A stretch of 64,000 nt of DNA. Source: Artemisia argyi. Lineage: Eukaryota > Streptophyta > Magnoliopsida > Asterales > Asteraceae. Position numbers and translations under genes: made by a program. The notes beneath the pieces were generated by a model. It saw only the letters and a program-made list of their open reading frames with translations, made no database searches and had not been told where the DNA came from. Of the stretch, positions 1-12,659 are shown piece by piece. The stretch is from contig CM060691.1 in NCBI GenBank assembly GCA_030686995.1, positions 94,134,743 to 94,198,742 of the forward strand, read 5' to 3'. Position 1 is the first letter of the stretch; each line of letters opens with the position of its first letter.

Positions 1-2015
1 GTTCACGGCAAACAACAAGAAACAAGGCAAGACACTATATTTTTTCAAGATCTAGTAACATTCAAGCTTAGTTTGTATACCTTTTTGAGTTTTGAAAGAT
101 AAACTCAAGGTTTACTTAGGTTTTCATCCTCCAATCTCTTCATCCTTCAAGTAAGTATAAGAAACTCAAACTTATGATTTTATCAAGTTTTTACAAGTTT
201 CATATGTTATATATACAAGATCTACATGCATATGCTAGTTATACCACTTTATTTTACAAAGTTTTAACTTTGAAACCCTAGAAAGTGATTATAGTTAGAT
301 CCTTTTTAGATCCACTTGGTTTATGTTGTTTAGGAACCCATGATACCCTAAGAAGGTGTATGGTAGGATTAGATTAGTTTTGTGGTGATTGAAAGTGGTT
401 TGGTTGAAGTTTGATCTAGATTGGAACCTTAGAAATGATTTTTGAAACAATATATATACCTACTGTTACTATTTTGGAAATGTGGGAAACTCAGTAGGTG
501 ATGGATAATTTTTGACCAAAGATTTAGAAAATACTTTCAAAAACGAAACTTTTGGCGAAAGAACGGATTAAAACGAGCTTATAACGAAGGAGATATGATT
601 TTTGTAAATTTAACGACGAAAACTATTTTTCTGAAAACTGCATGCTGTTTGACAGTTTTTGACGGGCAAATAGAGGCGTTAAACGTAACCTAGAGGAGCC
701 GAACTACCAAAAATATATTAGTATATACTAAAACGAATCCGTGGATATAAAAGAACGAGTAAAATGAGCTTAAAACGACCAAGTTATATATGTTTTAAAA
801 TCGTCAAAACAAAATATAAATATTTAGTCACTTCTAGAAAATAATATAACTACGTACTAAATAATATATTCTGTAGATTTCTTATTCATGAAGTTTATTT
901 TTAACTAACGAAGTACGTACGACTCAAGGTTTACTACGCGACTACTAGACATTATTTTAAGGTTTTCAAAGACGAGGAATATAACACTAACATTTTTATA
1001 CGATATATTACGACAAGTTTTTATAACTCTATTTGGACTTATTTTTCCTAAGTATGGAAAGTATTTTATTTGACAATAACTAGTATTTCCAAGTCACGAG
1101 TGGTATAGGTATCATGTGCATGTGCATTCATTACATCACGGCATGATCTAAATTAGATCACAATTATTCATTTAGGTTGCGGCTAGTGTTCGCGCCTCAT
1201 TGTCCCGATTACTTTACCATCGTTGTACCATCTTTGTACTATCACTCCAGGTGAGTTTTCATAGCCCTGTTTTCAATTACTTATTTGATTTCAAATCCCA
1301 CGGGGGAGAATACATTGCATCAATTATTTTTGTACATGCCCAAGTATTAAATTCCATACATTGCTTAAGTTGCCTTACTACCAAGTTAAGTCCCCTTTAT
1401 TATCATGGACCGTTAATTATATTGCCAAGCGAGAGTGAGTGGATAGATCTATTGAGGGTGACGCCTCCATTCGTGTTTAGGTTGCTCCAACGGGACGAAT
1501 GCATTTCATGTCTTAACAATTTGGGTGTCTGGTAAACACTCTGGTGGGGCCATTACAAAGTCTAGCTTCGGGGTCATGAGCTTAAGAGACAATGTAGCAT
1601 TTTTGACATTTTTGTCGGTTTACTTTATACTTGTGGCTTATGTACATACGATTTACCTATAAACCTATGATTATTCACCAACTTTATGTTGACCGTTTTC
1701 GCAATGTATTTCTCAGGTAACTAAGGCATATTCTCATGGCATGCATGGAGTCATTTTGTGTATCAAGGATGACGCGTCTCACTTTGGATTTCATGCACTT
1801 ATGAACTATCGTTTGATTGTACTAAACTTATTTACTTACACTTTCCAACTCTTTTGGGACCTATGTTTTATAACTTTGAATATTTTGAATGAATCAAACG
1901 ATGTATTTTCAAAACGAAACTTTAGGTCGTTCAATATATCCTTGTTTGTGATGCTATGACAGTCACCCCCAGGTATTCCATTCCGCTGCCATTCAGGTAT
2001 TTTGGGGGTGTGACA
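1..2015 (+). mobile_element. Ty3/Gypsy LTR, 3' portion (Tekay-like)
   Basis: This stretch is the 3' part of a long terminal repeat whose beginning lies before the window. Positions about 300-600 match 63720-64000, including the shared phrases about GAAGGTGTATGGTAG and AACGAAGGAGATATGAT, so both window ends carry copies of one LTR family. Joining the two partial copies at the shared part suggests a full LTR near 2.9 kb. The end GGGGGTGTGACA (2004-2015) is the usual CA-terminated end of Tekay-like chromovirus LTRs. No tRNA primer site follows, so this is a 3' LTR or solo LTR rather than a 5' LTR. No coding sequence is supported inside; the short open frames are chance. Confidence 0.75.
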
Positions 2016-2674
2016 ATTTTCATATAACATCATTTGAAAGAACACTTCTTCTTTGCAAGGGAAGAATCACAAGAACCTAATCCACTCTTGTGATTGTGTC
2101 GAGGGTCTTCTTATCTTTACCCTTTCTACTACAATCGAGTCTCTAGGTTAGGTTAGGGCTTGATTAAACAAACATTCATTCATTCAATTGTTTTTAAGGG
2201 AAGTCTTGTGTCTTGGTGACCATGCTTAGATCATTGGGGATCTAGTTGGGGTTTGATACTTCTGTCGGAAGTCTTGGTAGTGGTCTTGGTGACCCATAGG
2301 TTAAGTCGAATCGCGAGATTCTTTAGGGTGGATTCCGAGGGCGGAATACCGTGGGAGTAACTCCTTCTTTGTGAGCATCAATATTGTTGAATATTAGTGG
2401 AGTGAATTGTAACGGTTTGTAGTCCACCAAAAGGATTATACTAGTTGAATAGTATCGTGTCGTGGATTCGCAACTGGACGTACAGATGGTATAACCCCCC
2501 ATCCCGAACCAGTATATATCGTGGTGTGTTCTTTACTCGCTTTATATACTTTGGTTGTTTTGTGGTTGTTGGATTATTGAACAACCACTTGTTCTCTTTG
2601 GCTTAAAGTTTTTAAACATCTAAAAAGTCGAAGAAACCGTATTCACCCCCCCCCCCCCCTCTACGGTTCTACAG
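2016..2674 (+). mobile_element. Truncated copia-like LTR, 3' end
   Basis: The stretch ends in a polypyrimidine run (C14 at 2646-2659) and TCTACGGTTCTACA, resembling Ty1/Copia LTR 3' ends. The preceding segment, with a CAACTGGACGTACAG-type phrase and ACCAGTATATATCGTGG, resembles the R/U5 part of copia LTRs. There is no primer site after it and no matching start, so it is a fragment. Family assignment is from general resemblance only. Confidence 0.4.
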
Positions 2675-2931
2675 ATACGAAACAACAAACACCTTTGGAG
2701 GTCCACTAATGATGATGGCAGAAAAAATCTTGAATAGAAAGGAACCATATCCTTTGACAATTGGGTCAGAATCACCCATGGAGGATTGAAAGAGAAGAGA
2801 ATTGGAAGCTTTAGGATGCCTTAAATGGTCCAAGCAATGTAGAAGAACCTACAATCGTTAAAGAAGAAACTCCACAAGAAGGCAACCCATTAGAAAAGAA
2901 ACATTGGTGTGAGCAAATTAAGACCCGCAAC

Positions 2932-3061
2932 TATGGGTGAGCAGGAACCGCGCCGCAAACCGAAAACCCAAAAAAAACCGCAAAACCCACACCACAAAAA
3001 CCGAATCCGCAACAAAAACCGCGGTGTGGTTCCTAAAAATAAAAAAACCGCAAATCATATT

Positions 3062-3103
<42 letters not shown>

Positions 3104-3544
3104 ATTTTCTAAATAAACCAACTAAATTTCTTAACTTTTGTATGATAAAATGTTTTGGTTTATACTTTCATAATTAGCTATTTCAAATGCATTTAATAGG
3201 TTAGTTATTGTCTGAGTTTTTAGGTTATATAATTTTATTTTTCTATTAATTTATAATCGAAGTTTTTAAAATTATTCGCCTCATTTGACTTTTAGTATTG
3301 TCAAAATTTATAATTTCATACTAATACACAACATTTTGTAGATATGTTTCAACTCATCATGTAACCTTATAATATATTTATTCTATAATAAATATACACG
3401 AAAAATATGATTTAAGAAAAAAAAAACTTTAAAAACCGCAAAACCAATCCGCAAAACCGCGCGGTTGCGGATTCTTACTTTTTAAAAACCACAATTGCGG
3501 ATGCGGTTCGGTTTGTACCAAAACCCGCACCATGCTCACCCCTA
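2932..3544. mobile_element. hAT-type MITE
   Basis: This is a 613-bp non-coding element. Its ends are inverted: TATGGGTGAGCA at 2932-2943, and the complement of TAGGGGTGAGCA at 3533-3544. It is flanked by the 8-bp direct duplication CCCGCAAC at 2924-2931 and 3545-3552. An 8-bp duplication with TAGGGGTGAGCA-like termini is typical of hAT superfamily MITEs. Sub-terminal regions are rich in AACCGC/GCGGTT repeats in opposite orientations, and a TA tract lies at 3065-3101. It interrupts the decayed ORF of element M. Confidence 0.85.
3065..3101. repeat. (TA)n microsatellite inside the MITE
   Basis: Uninterrupted TA dinucleotides of about 37 bp. Confidence 0.95.
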
Positions 3545-3720
3545 CCCGCAACAATCCTGAAGATGAACTATAGGCGTCTTGCAATCCGTATGAGGATGAT
3601 TCCAATGGAGGAAGTAGCATGGCAAGGGTTGATGATGATGATGAGTATTTATGGACATCAACAAATGATCACTGACATAGTGATTTGCCATCGCTTGATA
3701 GATTAAGTTTTTAAGATTGG

Positions 3721-4257
3721 GTGAAAATTAAATATGGAAGAACTGATGCAACAACTAAAGAAAAAATATGGAAAGGTTGTATGAGCAAAGTTGACCCAAT
3801 TGAATGGGAGGGTAACAACAAACCGGCGGTTGTGAAAGATGAAGAGTACAAAACTAGGTGGGGAGAAGAAAAGGACCGTTGCAAGAAGGAGCTTATTCTG
3901 GATAAGCTTGATGACAAATGGTTTAACGGGACAGAATCCGATGACGATGATATTGATGGAATTATGGATTACCTTGAGTTACAAGGACATGATGGGTTCA
4001 CGGATCCTGATGATGACGCATACGAGCAATGGTGATGTAAGCTTCTAGGAATTCCCTATAAAGGCCCTCCCCCGATCATTGCAAAAGCATACGAGGTGAC
4101 TAGGTACAATTTAGGACGTGACGAAAGGTTCTCGAAGATACGTAGGATTGGGAAAATGGAGTACAAGCGCACCGCTACAAACGTTGCATGGATAAGGCAC
4201 AACCTTATGAAGGAAATGGACAAGCTTGGGCAAGTCCGTAGGCAACCGCCCACTTGA
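3721..4257 (+). pseudogene. C-terminus of Athila-type retropepsin ORF (broken)
   Basis: An open frame of 104 residues ends at an in-frame TGA (4033-4035) and then continues in the same frame for 74 more codons to TGA at 4257. The acidic stretch DGIMDYLELQGHDGF, then CKLLGIPYKGPPPI and YEVTRYNLG, match in order the C-terminal tail of a protein common in Asteraceae Athila-like elements, where it follows the aspartic protease domain (family resemblance from memory). The AAAG-rich post-stop sequence leads to the usual conserved phrase of these elements. Upstream, on both sides of the MITE, weak reading-frame remnants run from about 2690 with several stops. It is a dead fragment; no catalytic motif lies within it. 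Confidence 0.6.
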
Positions 4258-4470
4258 AGAATCGCCACAGTGAGTCTAACTTAAAGACTCGATAATAAAG
4301 AAAAGTGATGTTTCGGGAGACAACCCGAATTATCTTTGTTTTTCATTTCTTTTAGCGTAGTTGGGTTTTGTATGTTTTGTTCTAATCATTTTTGCAGGTA
4401 AAAGAGAAAGGGAATTGATGTTTTCTGATTTTGGAGCCTTTTTGCTCCAGAAATTTCCCCCAGGAAAAGT

Positions 4471-4573
4471 CTACGGCGTAGCCTTCTGGTTAGCTACGCC
4501 GTAGCACCCCCCAAGGGCAACACTGTATGATTTTTCCAACTATGGCGTAGCTTGTGAAACCTCTACGCCGTAG
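4471..4573 (+). repeat. CTACGGCGTAG inverted-motif pairs (array 1)
   Basis: Four 11-bp motifs start at 4471, 4494, 4540 and 4563, that is 23, 46 and 23 bp apart. Their sequences are CTACGGCGTAG, CTACGCCGTAG, CTATGGCGTAG and CTACGCCGTAG. Each 23-bp pair holds a motif and its reverse complement with a 12-bp spacer. They lie in the 3' untranslated part of element M. The same motif makes up the LTR arrays at 12660 and 23112. Confidence 0.9.
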
Positions 4574-4771
4574 TTTTCTCCTGTTCCAAATAATTTTAAA
4601 AGATTTTTATTACAAACATACTTTAACCTTGTATTAGTTATTAAATAAACTTTGTGGGTGTGTTCACTGTAAACCCTCACGAGACTTCACTCGTCCACTT
4701 GGGACACCAAGTGGTTTAAAAGGCTTGTTGCATACGCTAAATGCAACCGTGATTCCTAAGAAAGTGAGTTA

Positions 4772-4774
<3 letters not shown>

Positions 4775-4815
<41 letters not shown>
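4775..4815. repeat. Poly-T tract (41 T)
   Basis: A homopolymer run in the internal region of element M. The homologous place in I/J (about 21195-21230) has a T-rich but mixed sequence, so the run expanded locally or is an assembly-sensitive tract. Confidence 0.95.
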
Positions 4816-4818
<3 letters not shown>

Positions 4819-5008
4819 GTTTTATGCTTGTGGTTGTTACGTGATTTCAGGAATATGAAGTTTGCTCATTAGGCAAAGCGGAGGCACGTTTCATCAAACA
4901 TGATATTTCTACATTTTCAAGAGTAAATTTCAGGGAAGTTCCCGTTCCAATTTTACCTACCTCCTTTATTCTCTTAGCTTATTTGCATACAAAAGGGACT
5001 TTGTACAT

Positions 5009-5022
5009 TTCAAGTGGGGGGA
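5009..5022 (+). promoter_or_regulatory. PPT-like tract TTCAAGTGGGGGGA
   Basis: This purine-rich tract is identical to the one directly before LTR J (22899-22912) and near-identical to tracts at 21417-21430 and 22092-22105. The copy before LTR J is the plausible plus-strand primer. Here no LTR follows, so it is an internal copy. Confidence 0.55.
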
Positions 5023-6021
5023 CGGGAGTAAAATGTAACTTAAACTTTTATTTGCCTCATTTTTCTAGTTTATTTTGAAAAATTATACCATCTTTAAAAT
5101 TTTTGACATGTTTTTCTTAACCTAACTAGAATAGACCTTAGCCGAGCACATTTACCCTTAATATCATGGTGAGGTTTAGCTTATTCAGTTTCCCCTGTTT
5201 TACCCCAAATCCACCAAAATTATGAGTGTGCCGGTAGTTTGTAAACTTTAGAACTTGGCCTTTACATCATTTTGAGACCATGGACGAGTAGTGTATTGAG
5301 ATTACTTAGTACATTTGGAAGAAACTTTTTGAGAAGGCAATATTTTAGGATTATCACCTAAAAAGCCTATATGTGTGTGTTAATCGATTAGTCACATTGA
5401 CTATTTGACCCCCGTGTAAACCCTTTTGTTGCACTCATCAATAGGTCAACCCAGGAGTAGGATTGCAAGTAAATCCAGTGAAGTATAGGGTATCCCCGGG
5501 TCGTTATGTCCCAATGAGGTTGAAATTGTATTTTGAATGTTTGAGTGATCGGGGGATTAAACAGAAAGATCAGGAATTTGATAATGATGATTATTCTAAG
5601 AGAATTTAAATAAAAATGACTTAAAAAGGCTATATCAACAATTACTGGGAATTAGATAAACCTAAAACGTAATTAAATCTAGAAACGCGCGTTTAAGTTA
5701 TGTTAAACGTAAACACGCAAAATAAAAAGTGAAATCTGAGCAGTACTAATCCTACAGGTATCAAAATTACTTTTCTAGAATCCTAATGATAAAAGAAAAT
5801 TTTAGGAAAAAGAAAAATATTTTTTAGACTTTTTAATTATTTGATATTAATTAATTACTAACTATTAACTATGTAAACTAATTTAAATTATTATAATTAC
5901 TAAAGTGACTTAGAAAATTATGGAAATTTTTCTAAAACTAATTAACCATCACAGGAATCCTACAAAATTATAAAAAAAAAACTTCTAAAAATTATAATTA
6001 AGCTATTTAAGAAATTAATTA

Positions 6022-7196
6022 GGGTAAAGTCCATAAATTAGCAACGTACTTTCCTTACTTTACAGAGTTAGGTAACCAACTTATTTTATTACCAATATAG
6101 GTATTAACTAGTTTCAAAATGTTCTAAGTTAAGTAATTTAGTAACCGGCTACCTGTGAATTCAAATAAGATGATGACGCGTCAGTCAAATATTATTTTTC
6201 TTTTTTTTAAAAAAGCCACGTTGGACACCTCTTCCAACTAGACTATGCAATTTTGCCTTTTTTTTTTTAATCTTAATGAACAAGAAACACAAGCAGATCT
6301 TCGTTGAAATTAGTTTACCATACTGAGAAACATATAAACTCTATTTCCATTCTTTCAACTGATACAAAACACATAAACTGTATTTCGTTGCCACAACCAA
6401 CATATCATCTTCTTCGGAGAGTATTCCGACATCCACCATTTTTTCCGACGAATATTCTAGCAACCACCGTGTTCTCCCACTAACATTCCGGCAACCACCG
6501 TCTTCTCCGACGAATAATATAAATAAAAAGCTCCACCTACAAAAGAAAAGCCAACGCAAATAGTAAAATCTCACTCGACACCATCCAAGAAGACGTTGAC
6601 TCATCAAAAAGCATTTTATTGGTGACTCAATAGGTACATCAGAGGCTACCACTTCCTAGTCATTGGTTTATGAGTCCCATCTCGACAATTTACTACACCG
6701 ATGTGGTCAACCTTCCAGTCACACTTTTTGGTTGCTTTGATGAAACATAAGCATCATCATCTCTAGCAAGAAGCTCATCCATCCAACATCAGATCCACTA
6801 GCAGGTTTGATAATAAGTGTTGTGAAATCATGTGAGAACGATATACCAGGAGTCGAGGACTATTATTCATTGGTGGGTTTTTTGATATTATTAAAAGTGG
6901 TTTGGGTTTTCTGAATAATGTTTGTTGTTGTACACGAATCGATCCGCAGAAATAAACCAAAAGGGTGGGTGGGGGATATTTAGGGTTTTCGGGTAAGCGT
7001 AGAAACATAACTGGGTCAAATATCATCTAGGTGGATTTTACACGTGGAAAAAATTATAATATTTAATTACATCAGGTCATATTTGCTATATCGTAAAAGA
7101 ATAGCCGATTTCAATGACTATATTGGTAATAAAAAAAGTTCGTTACCTAACTCTGTAAAGTAGAGAAAGTACGTTGCTAATTTATAGACTTTACCC
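6022..7196. mobile_element. Mutator-like element (MULE), non-autonomous
   Basis: This 1175-bp element has long terminal inverted repeats of about 80 bp: 6022-6101 begins GGGTAAAGTCCATAAATTAG, and 7117-7196 is its reverse complement with a few differences. It is flanked by the 9-bp direct duplication AATTAATTA at 6013-6021 and 7197-7205. A 9-bp duplication with long TIRs is diagnostic of Mutator-like elements. The interior (about 6270-7030) is less AT-rich than its surroundings and includes repeated phrases such as CCGGCAACCACCG and TTCTCCGACGA. No transposase is present. The interior could be a captured host fragment. Confidence 0.85.
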
Positions 7197-9249
7197 AATT
7201 AATTACTAATTATTTAATTAAAATCTAATTAAACTAAATTAATTATAAAAATTACCAAATAAAAAGTAAAAATTATGATAATTTTCCTAAAAATACTTTA
7301 TGAATTATAAAAGCTAGGAAAAGTATAAAAAGGTACTAGAGATTAAAAATAAGCAGTAATGATTTTTATTCTTGATTTTTCAATTAAAACTAAATAAACT
7401 AAAATTAATTATAAAAACTACTAAATCTATTCAGAAAATTATGAAAATTTTTACACAACTATTTTAATTTATTAGGAACTTAAGAAAAATATAAAATTGA
7501 AAATAGCTTTTTGAAAAAGCAAAAAAATAAGCCAAATGACTTAAACAGAAGCTATCACTTATTTTATTTCTGGTTTTTCTTATTTTTCTTTTTACCAAAC
7601 TACTTTAATACTGAAAATGAGTGATTATTGTAAAGGTAAACTTCCTAGAACTCAAAATTAAGCTTTGAATTAGCTTCTTGGCTTATCAGGACACAAAAAT
7701 GGGTCAAAATGAGAATTTAAGCTTGCATAAGCTTATAACAAGCTACCACTACTGTCCCAAAGGTAAAATAAGATTTAAACAAGTGAGATACACACAAATT
7801 AAGCTAAAACACTTAATATAGAACACTAAATAAGCCAAGGAGTAGGAATAAGCAATTCCAAAAACTGAAAAGCTAAACAGTCCTAAGAGGGGCTTTTGCA
7901 GGGCCTTATTTAGCTTGTGCAATAAGCTTAAGACGCAAAACCAAGCCTTGAACTGGAAACCTAGTACTACTAGCTTCCTAAGAATCCAAGTTCCATCTCA
8001 AAAGTCCAAGAAATCAACTCACAATGAGCTTGTGAACCCATTGTTGGGTCAGGCTTGGTACAGAAGTGAGATTAGATGGAGTAGCAGCTAGTAATTTGAT
8101 CACAAAAGCAAAACTCAAACAAGCATATACAAACACAATCACAAGTGAGCATATTTAAACTTTAAACAAAAACTATACAAACTAGGACCAAGGGGAATCA
8201 TAAACCAAATAAGCTTAACTCTACTGAGCCAACAGTAGAAACAGTGGGTATAGGGGTGATTTTGATGGCAAAAAATAAGCTAACAAACAAACATATAAGA
8301 ACAAATGAAGGATGGATTTAAAAAAATAGCCTAGCAGGATCCACAAAGCACCAAAGGTTAAGCCTAATGGTCAAAGAATGACCTAGTTGTAGTCAATTGA
8401 AAAACAAGTCAAAGTGGGCAAAGCTGGGTGCAGGGCAATTAGTTTGCCAAACAGTCCACTTTGGACTCAAACTCAAGTGACCAATTGACTTCCAAAATAC
8501 AAAATTCTTTTTGATAATGATAAACAAGCTGCCAAAGTTTACAAAACAACAAATTTTATCTATTTCCAACTAGAATCAAACCCTACAGAAGCATTGGAAA
8601 TTTGTCCCCTTTAACAGGTTTTTGACTTTTGAAATTTTGGACTCAATTGCCTTTATCTAACTTTAATCTAATCTAGATGAATAAAAATGATCAATCAAAC
8701 TGAAATGTGAGTGAATTATGCTACAACAACCACTTATGCAACTTAATGAATGATTGTGGATCCTCAAAACACTAATTGGTAAGCATAACTGAATTTGAAC
8801 AATAAGTTTGACTTTTTGTGTTATAGATGCAAGTTTTATGGTTTACCTAGCTCTAATATCACCTAAGGAGACTAATGGTGTAGAGGAACAAGCAAAATAT
8901 CAACTAGCACAGGCTAAACAAAGAAGAACCAAACACCACTTTAAACATAGCTTTGTTCTGTTTTACACTGCAACTAGTTGCTTTTTTTAACCAAATCCAG
9001 AACACACAAGTATAAAAAGGTTTTAAAAACAATTAAGAAGCAAGTTTGAATCTGGATTGAGCAGTTTTGAGTAAGCACATAGCACTGAGCATATATAAGC
9101 GAGTGTAACAATATTAATTCAAAACTAAAACAAGTATTACCTATACTACAAAATAAACATAAACATTAGTAATAAACCTAAATAAGCAGTAAGAGACAAG
9201 AAATAAACTCACTAATAAGCAAATAAGCTAATGAAGAGTTAACTTGTAC

Positions 9250-9710
9250 TAAAAATGAAACAAAATTAAGCTTACAATGGTCCTTTGCTTAATCAGTGGT
9301 ACCAAAATCAATCACAAGACACTCCTAACACTCCCCATGGACTTTCCAATGTTAATTCAAGGATCATTCTTGCCAAATTGTAATTCCACAAGGCCCTTTG
9401 ATGATTTTTCTTCCAAATAAAACATCCGGGGACTAAGTTTGCCAAATTGCAAAGTTGAGGGGCCAAACTTCTCAAATCTTCAAAATTTACACTCAAGGAC
9501 CAATTATGATAACTTTTGACTTCCCAAGGTCCTTTGTTGACTTTTCCTCCAAATCACATGCTCAGGGGCTATTTCTGTCAATTTCCAAACTTGACCATTT
9601 ATGCCGATTTTGCAAACTTTTGCACCAAGGACTATTTTTGGCATTTTGTGATTCCAAACTCATGCTCGTTTTTGTCCTTTTTAGCATGATTTACGCCAAT
9701 TTCTGAATTA
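9250..9710. repeat. Degenerate internal repeats
   Basis: Five or six imperfect units of about 50-80 bp share phrases such as AAGGACCAATTATG, GGGGCTATTT and TTGCCAAATTGCAAA. This style of degenerate repeat is common in long plant gypsy LTRs. It has no coding potential. Confidence 0.5.
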
Positions 9711-9839
9711 TCCGTTCCTTCACGATCACAAACACAAAGGTACAATATCTTTGGCAATTATGGTTAGTTTGTGTCTGTTTTGGTCTTAATTTGGCTAGAA
9801 AAAGGTGTATGAATAAGCACACACCATTAATCCTTTAGT

Positions 9840-12628
9840 GGGTTCAAATATAGTACTTATTGGTACCATCCAGAAAGATGTTAATACCAACGGGAGTTGC
9901 CAAACTCCAATAGATCTATCAACTACATTCGCGTTCGCGTGGGTAAAATATCCCAAATGATTAGATTCATGAATTTTGGTTATGTAGTGGTGGCAGTTAG
10001 TTTACTCGCGCAACAACCAAAGAAAAAGACTTGTATTCGGTTTTAAGTAAATCAAGTAGCATGTATCCCCCTCATAAGGTTTGTAAAGCATTTAGAAAGC
10101 GTTTAAAAGGTGTGAGGCTATGAAAACTCACCTGGGCTTAGGGAAATCTAATTGATGCAAAAAATAACTCGGGAACTAGACTGCCTTACTCACGTATGCT
10201 AGTGTGTTGTAGGTTTGGATGTATGTCAACCTTTAGTTATCTTGTTTAAGTTTCTTACGTAATCATTCTTAGGTTTATTAATGTTTTAGATATAACATAA
10301 CACCGTTCGGGCCATCACAAACCAGAAGTATATGACTCCTCACATGAAGCTCCCTACTATTGTATTATGTTATCAACATAATACCGTTCGGGCCACATAA
10401 TTCAGAAGTTAATATTCCTCACGTGAACCTCCCTACTATTGAGCTATGTTGTTATTAAGTTTAGTTATAACATAACACCGTTCGGGCCATCATAATCCAG
10501 AAGTACATGCAATAATCGTTTGAGGAGCCAGGGCACTTTAATTTGTAAACCCAGCAAACTCGTGAAAACGAAATATCCACATGGTACTCCTCACATGAAG
10601 CTCCCTAGTATTGTGTTATACTTTTAAATTTATTTAAGTTTTATATTTATATAATATTTTCACTTTATATCCTTATAGTTTATATATTTACATTTTCTAC
10701 CCTAAACTTATAATACTTATATTATTTATATTTATAGTTATCTATACTTGACACGATTAGTCCCTAATTTCTATATTTTGAGAAAATGGCAGAAATAACC
10801 CTTAAACTATACTAACTTTCATTATTTACCCTTTTTTGCCCTTAACTTTATAGTAATTGCATAACTAGTCCTTTTTAGTTTATAACTTATTTTAATTCAT
10901 ATCCTTGGGTTTCTAAACTTTGAAAAATGAGTCCTTCCACTAATAACTTCTAGGAAATATCAAAAACAGTCCTTAGACTTAATAGTTTCAGGAATTTACG
11001 ATATATATCCCTATGCATGTAAAGTTTTGCAAAACTAGTCCTAAATGCATGTAAACTATATTTTTATGTAACAACTAAGTTTCCTAGCGTATTTTTAACT
11101 AATATTAGCTTATCTAAGTTACCTATATCATATTATAGCTTATGAAAAGGGATTATAGCATGTTAAAGGCAATTCGACTCTATTTAGGGTTTTAAAAAGA
11201 AAACTAGTAAATGAAATGGTTCAAGGCTTGGGCAAGGGTTCCTATGGGATCTAAGGCATCCTAATACTATCCTAGGACTAAAATAAATCTAAAGAAAGAA
11301 AGTATGAAAGCTTACATGACTATGGAAGGGTTAACGAGGGTTAACTAGGGTTTCTAAGGTTTTCTCGACTCAAACCACAACTCGACAAGGGCAAGGCTTG
11401 GCTAGCTCGACTCCTAGGTCTAGTACCGCTCGTGTACAACTACTAGGACCAGAATATGTGTGGAGAGAAAGAAGAGAAGAGGTGTGAATGAAATGGAGAG
11501 GGGATGGGGGTATTTATAGGGTAGCGAGGAGTTGTGAGCAAGAAATGGAAGTAAGAGGTGTCGAGGAGGGGAGAGATGAGTAATATGAGCTAGGGGAGGG
11601 TTGTGGAAAGTCTAGAAGGTGATGAGGATGAGCTAGGAGTAGCTAGGGGGCTGCCTAGGCCAGTTGTGGTGGTGGTGAGTCGAGAGGAAGAAGGAGATGA
11701 CAAGTAGGTGAATCACCTACTTGTGTGCTAGATTAATAGGTGCTAGGGTGTGTGATTAAGGTGATTAAGGTGGTAGGGTGCTAGGTTAAGGTGCTTGAGG
11801 TGCTTATGTTTAGGTTTTACTAGTTTAGGTTAAGTTTATACCTAGTTTTACTTAGTGAGAGTTTAGGGTTTTACCTAAGGTTTAGTGCCTAGTTTAGGTT
11901 CCTAAGAGTGTTTAGTGACTAATACAAAGTCCTAAGGGGCTTATACTAAGTGATGGTAGCTTATGGGAAAGATTTGGGAAAGTTTGACCTAGTTTCAGGA
12001 CCTAAATGACTTAGTTTTACTTAGTGAGAGGTTAGGGTTTATCCTAGAGTTTAGTGCCTAGGTTAAGGTCCTATAAGTTCCTAATAACTAATTCTAGGTC
12101 CTAAGAAGCTTATACTAAGTGGTGGTGGCTTATGGTGAAGTTTTGGGATAGTTTATACCTAATTCTGGAAAGTTATGACCTAGTTATGGTTTTGTGTTTA
12201 GGGGACTTGTACCTAAGCTTTAATGGGTTGTACTAGTGCCTAAGGGCCCTAAAGTATCCTAATGTTCCTAAGGTAACTCATACTTAAGCCTTGGACACTT
12301 TTAAACTAGTTTAGTTAAGCATATAATGTTTAGTAAGCACATAAACCTAATTAGGATTTAATTAGAGTTTATTAGGGTTTTGTGATATGTTTAATGTGTT
12401 AGATTGGTAGATTACTTATTATGGTGTTGTTATGATCTTATTCTTGACATACCAGGGGTTTATAGGATGTGAGTGTTGAGTTATTTGGCTTATGTGGGTA
12501 CGTGAGCAGGTCTAGTGAGTCATGCAAGTAATGAATGCACATAAAAAGCAAAAAAAATTTACCTGTGAAATACCTACTATAGGTATTTGTAATGGGAATG
12601 ATAATAATGAGATTCTGTGGGTTTTACA
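9840..12628 (-). mobile_element. 3' LTR of chromovirus K, truncated
   Basis: The sequence follows LTR K (29320-40175 without the L insertion) through shared blocks: the opening TTCAAATATAGT phrase, ATGTATCCCCCTCA, the degenerate TAGTCCTTAAACTTT repeats at 10620-11050, and a TATA-like TATTTATAG at 11511-11519. The minus-strand start reads TGTAAAACCCAC at 12628. On the minus strand it is preceded by a polypurine tract (GGGGTAGGTAG at 12629-12639), which makes this the 3' LTR. The left end is missing; about 500 bp present in LTR K have been replaced by the unclassified stretch. Confidence 0.6.
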
Positions 12629-12639
12629 CTACCTACCCC
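12629..12639 (-). promoter_or_regulatory. Polypurine tract of element K
   Basis: On the minus strand GGGGTAGGTAG lies directly before the LTR start TGTAAAAC, the expected place of the plus-strand primer. Beyond it K's internal sequence is lost and LTR I sequence begins, so the integrase end of K has been deleted. Confidence 0.5.
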
Positions 12640-12659
12640 ATAACTACCATCTCTGAAGA

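Larger units (their letters stand above)
2675..5441 (+). mobile_element. Athila-like Ty3/Gypsy remnant M
   Basis: This is the 3' half of a degraded retroelement: the end of a retropepsin-type ORF, the characteristic post-ORF phrase with AATAAAGAAAAG and GGGAGACAACCCGAA (about 4290-4330), a small CTACGGCGTAG motif array, and a 3' region with a TTCAAGTGGGGGGA tract. The part from about 4660 matches the internal region of element I/J from about 21085, so both belong to one family. It stops abruptly near 5441, where the homologous stretch at about 21850 continues differently. No LTR of its own is visible. Confidence 0.65.
5442..9839. mobile_element. Unclassified non-coding repeat stretch
   Basis: AT-rich DNA with no supportable gene. 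The left edge, with a phrase about GATTGCAAGTAAATCCAGTG and GGTATCCCCGGGTCG, resembles LTR 3' ends of large non-autonomous gypsy elements read in either orientation, but I cannot fix a boundary. It hosts the MULE at 6022-7196. The right part (about 9240-9710) is a degenerate repeat of phrases such as AAGGACCATTTTTG and GGGGCTAAATTTGCCAA. At about 9840 sequence homologous to the chromovirus LTR begins. Confidence 0.4.

Noticed and set aside
1200..1535. 111-residue frame in the first LTR
   Set aside because: It sits within LTR sequence with no protein similarity and no conserved start context.
6341..6652. 103-residue minus-strand frame inside the MULE as a gene
   Set aside because: It has no recognisable domain and contains a repeated phrase; without a host match it is only possible captured sequence.
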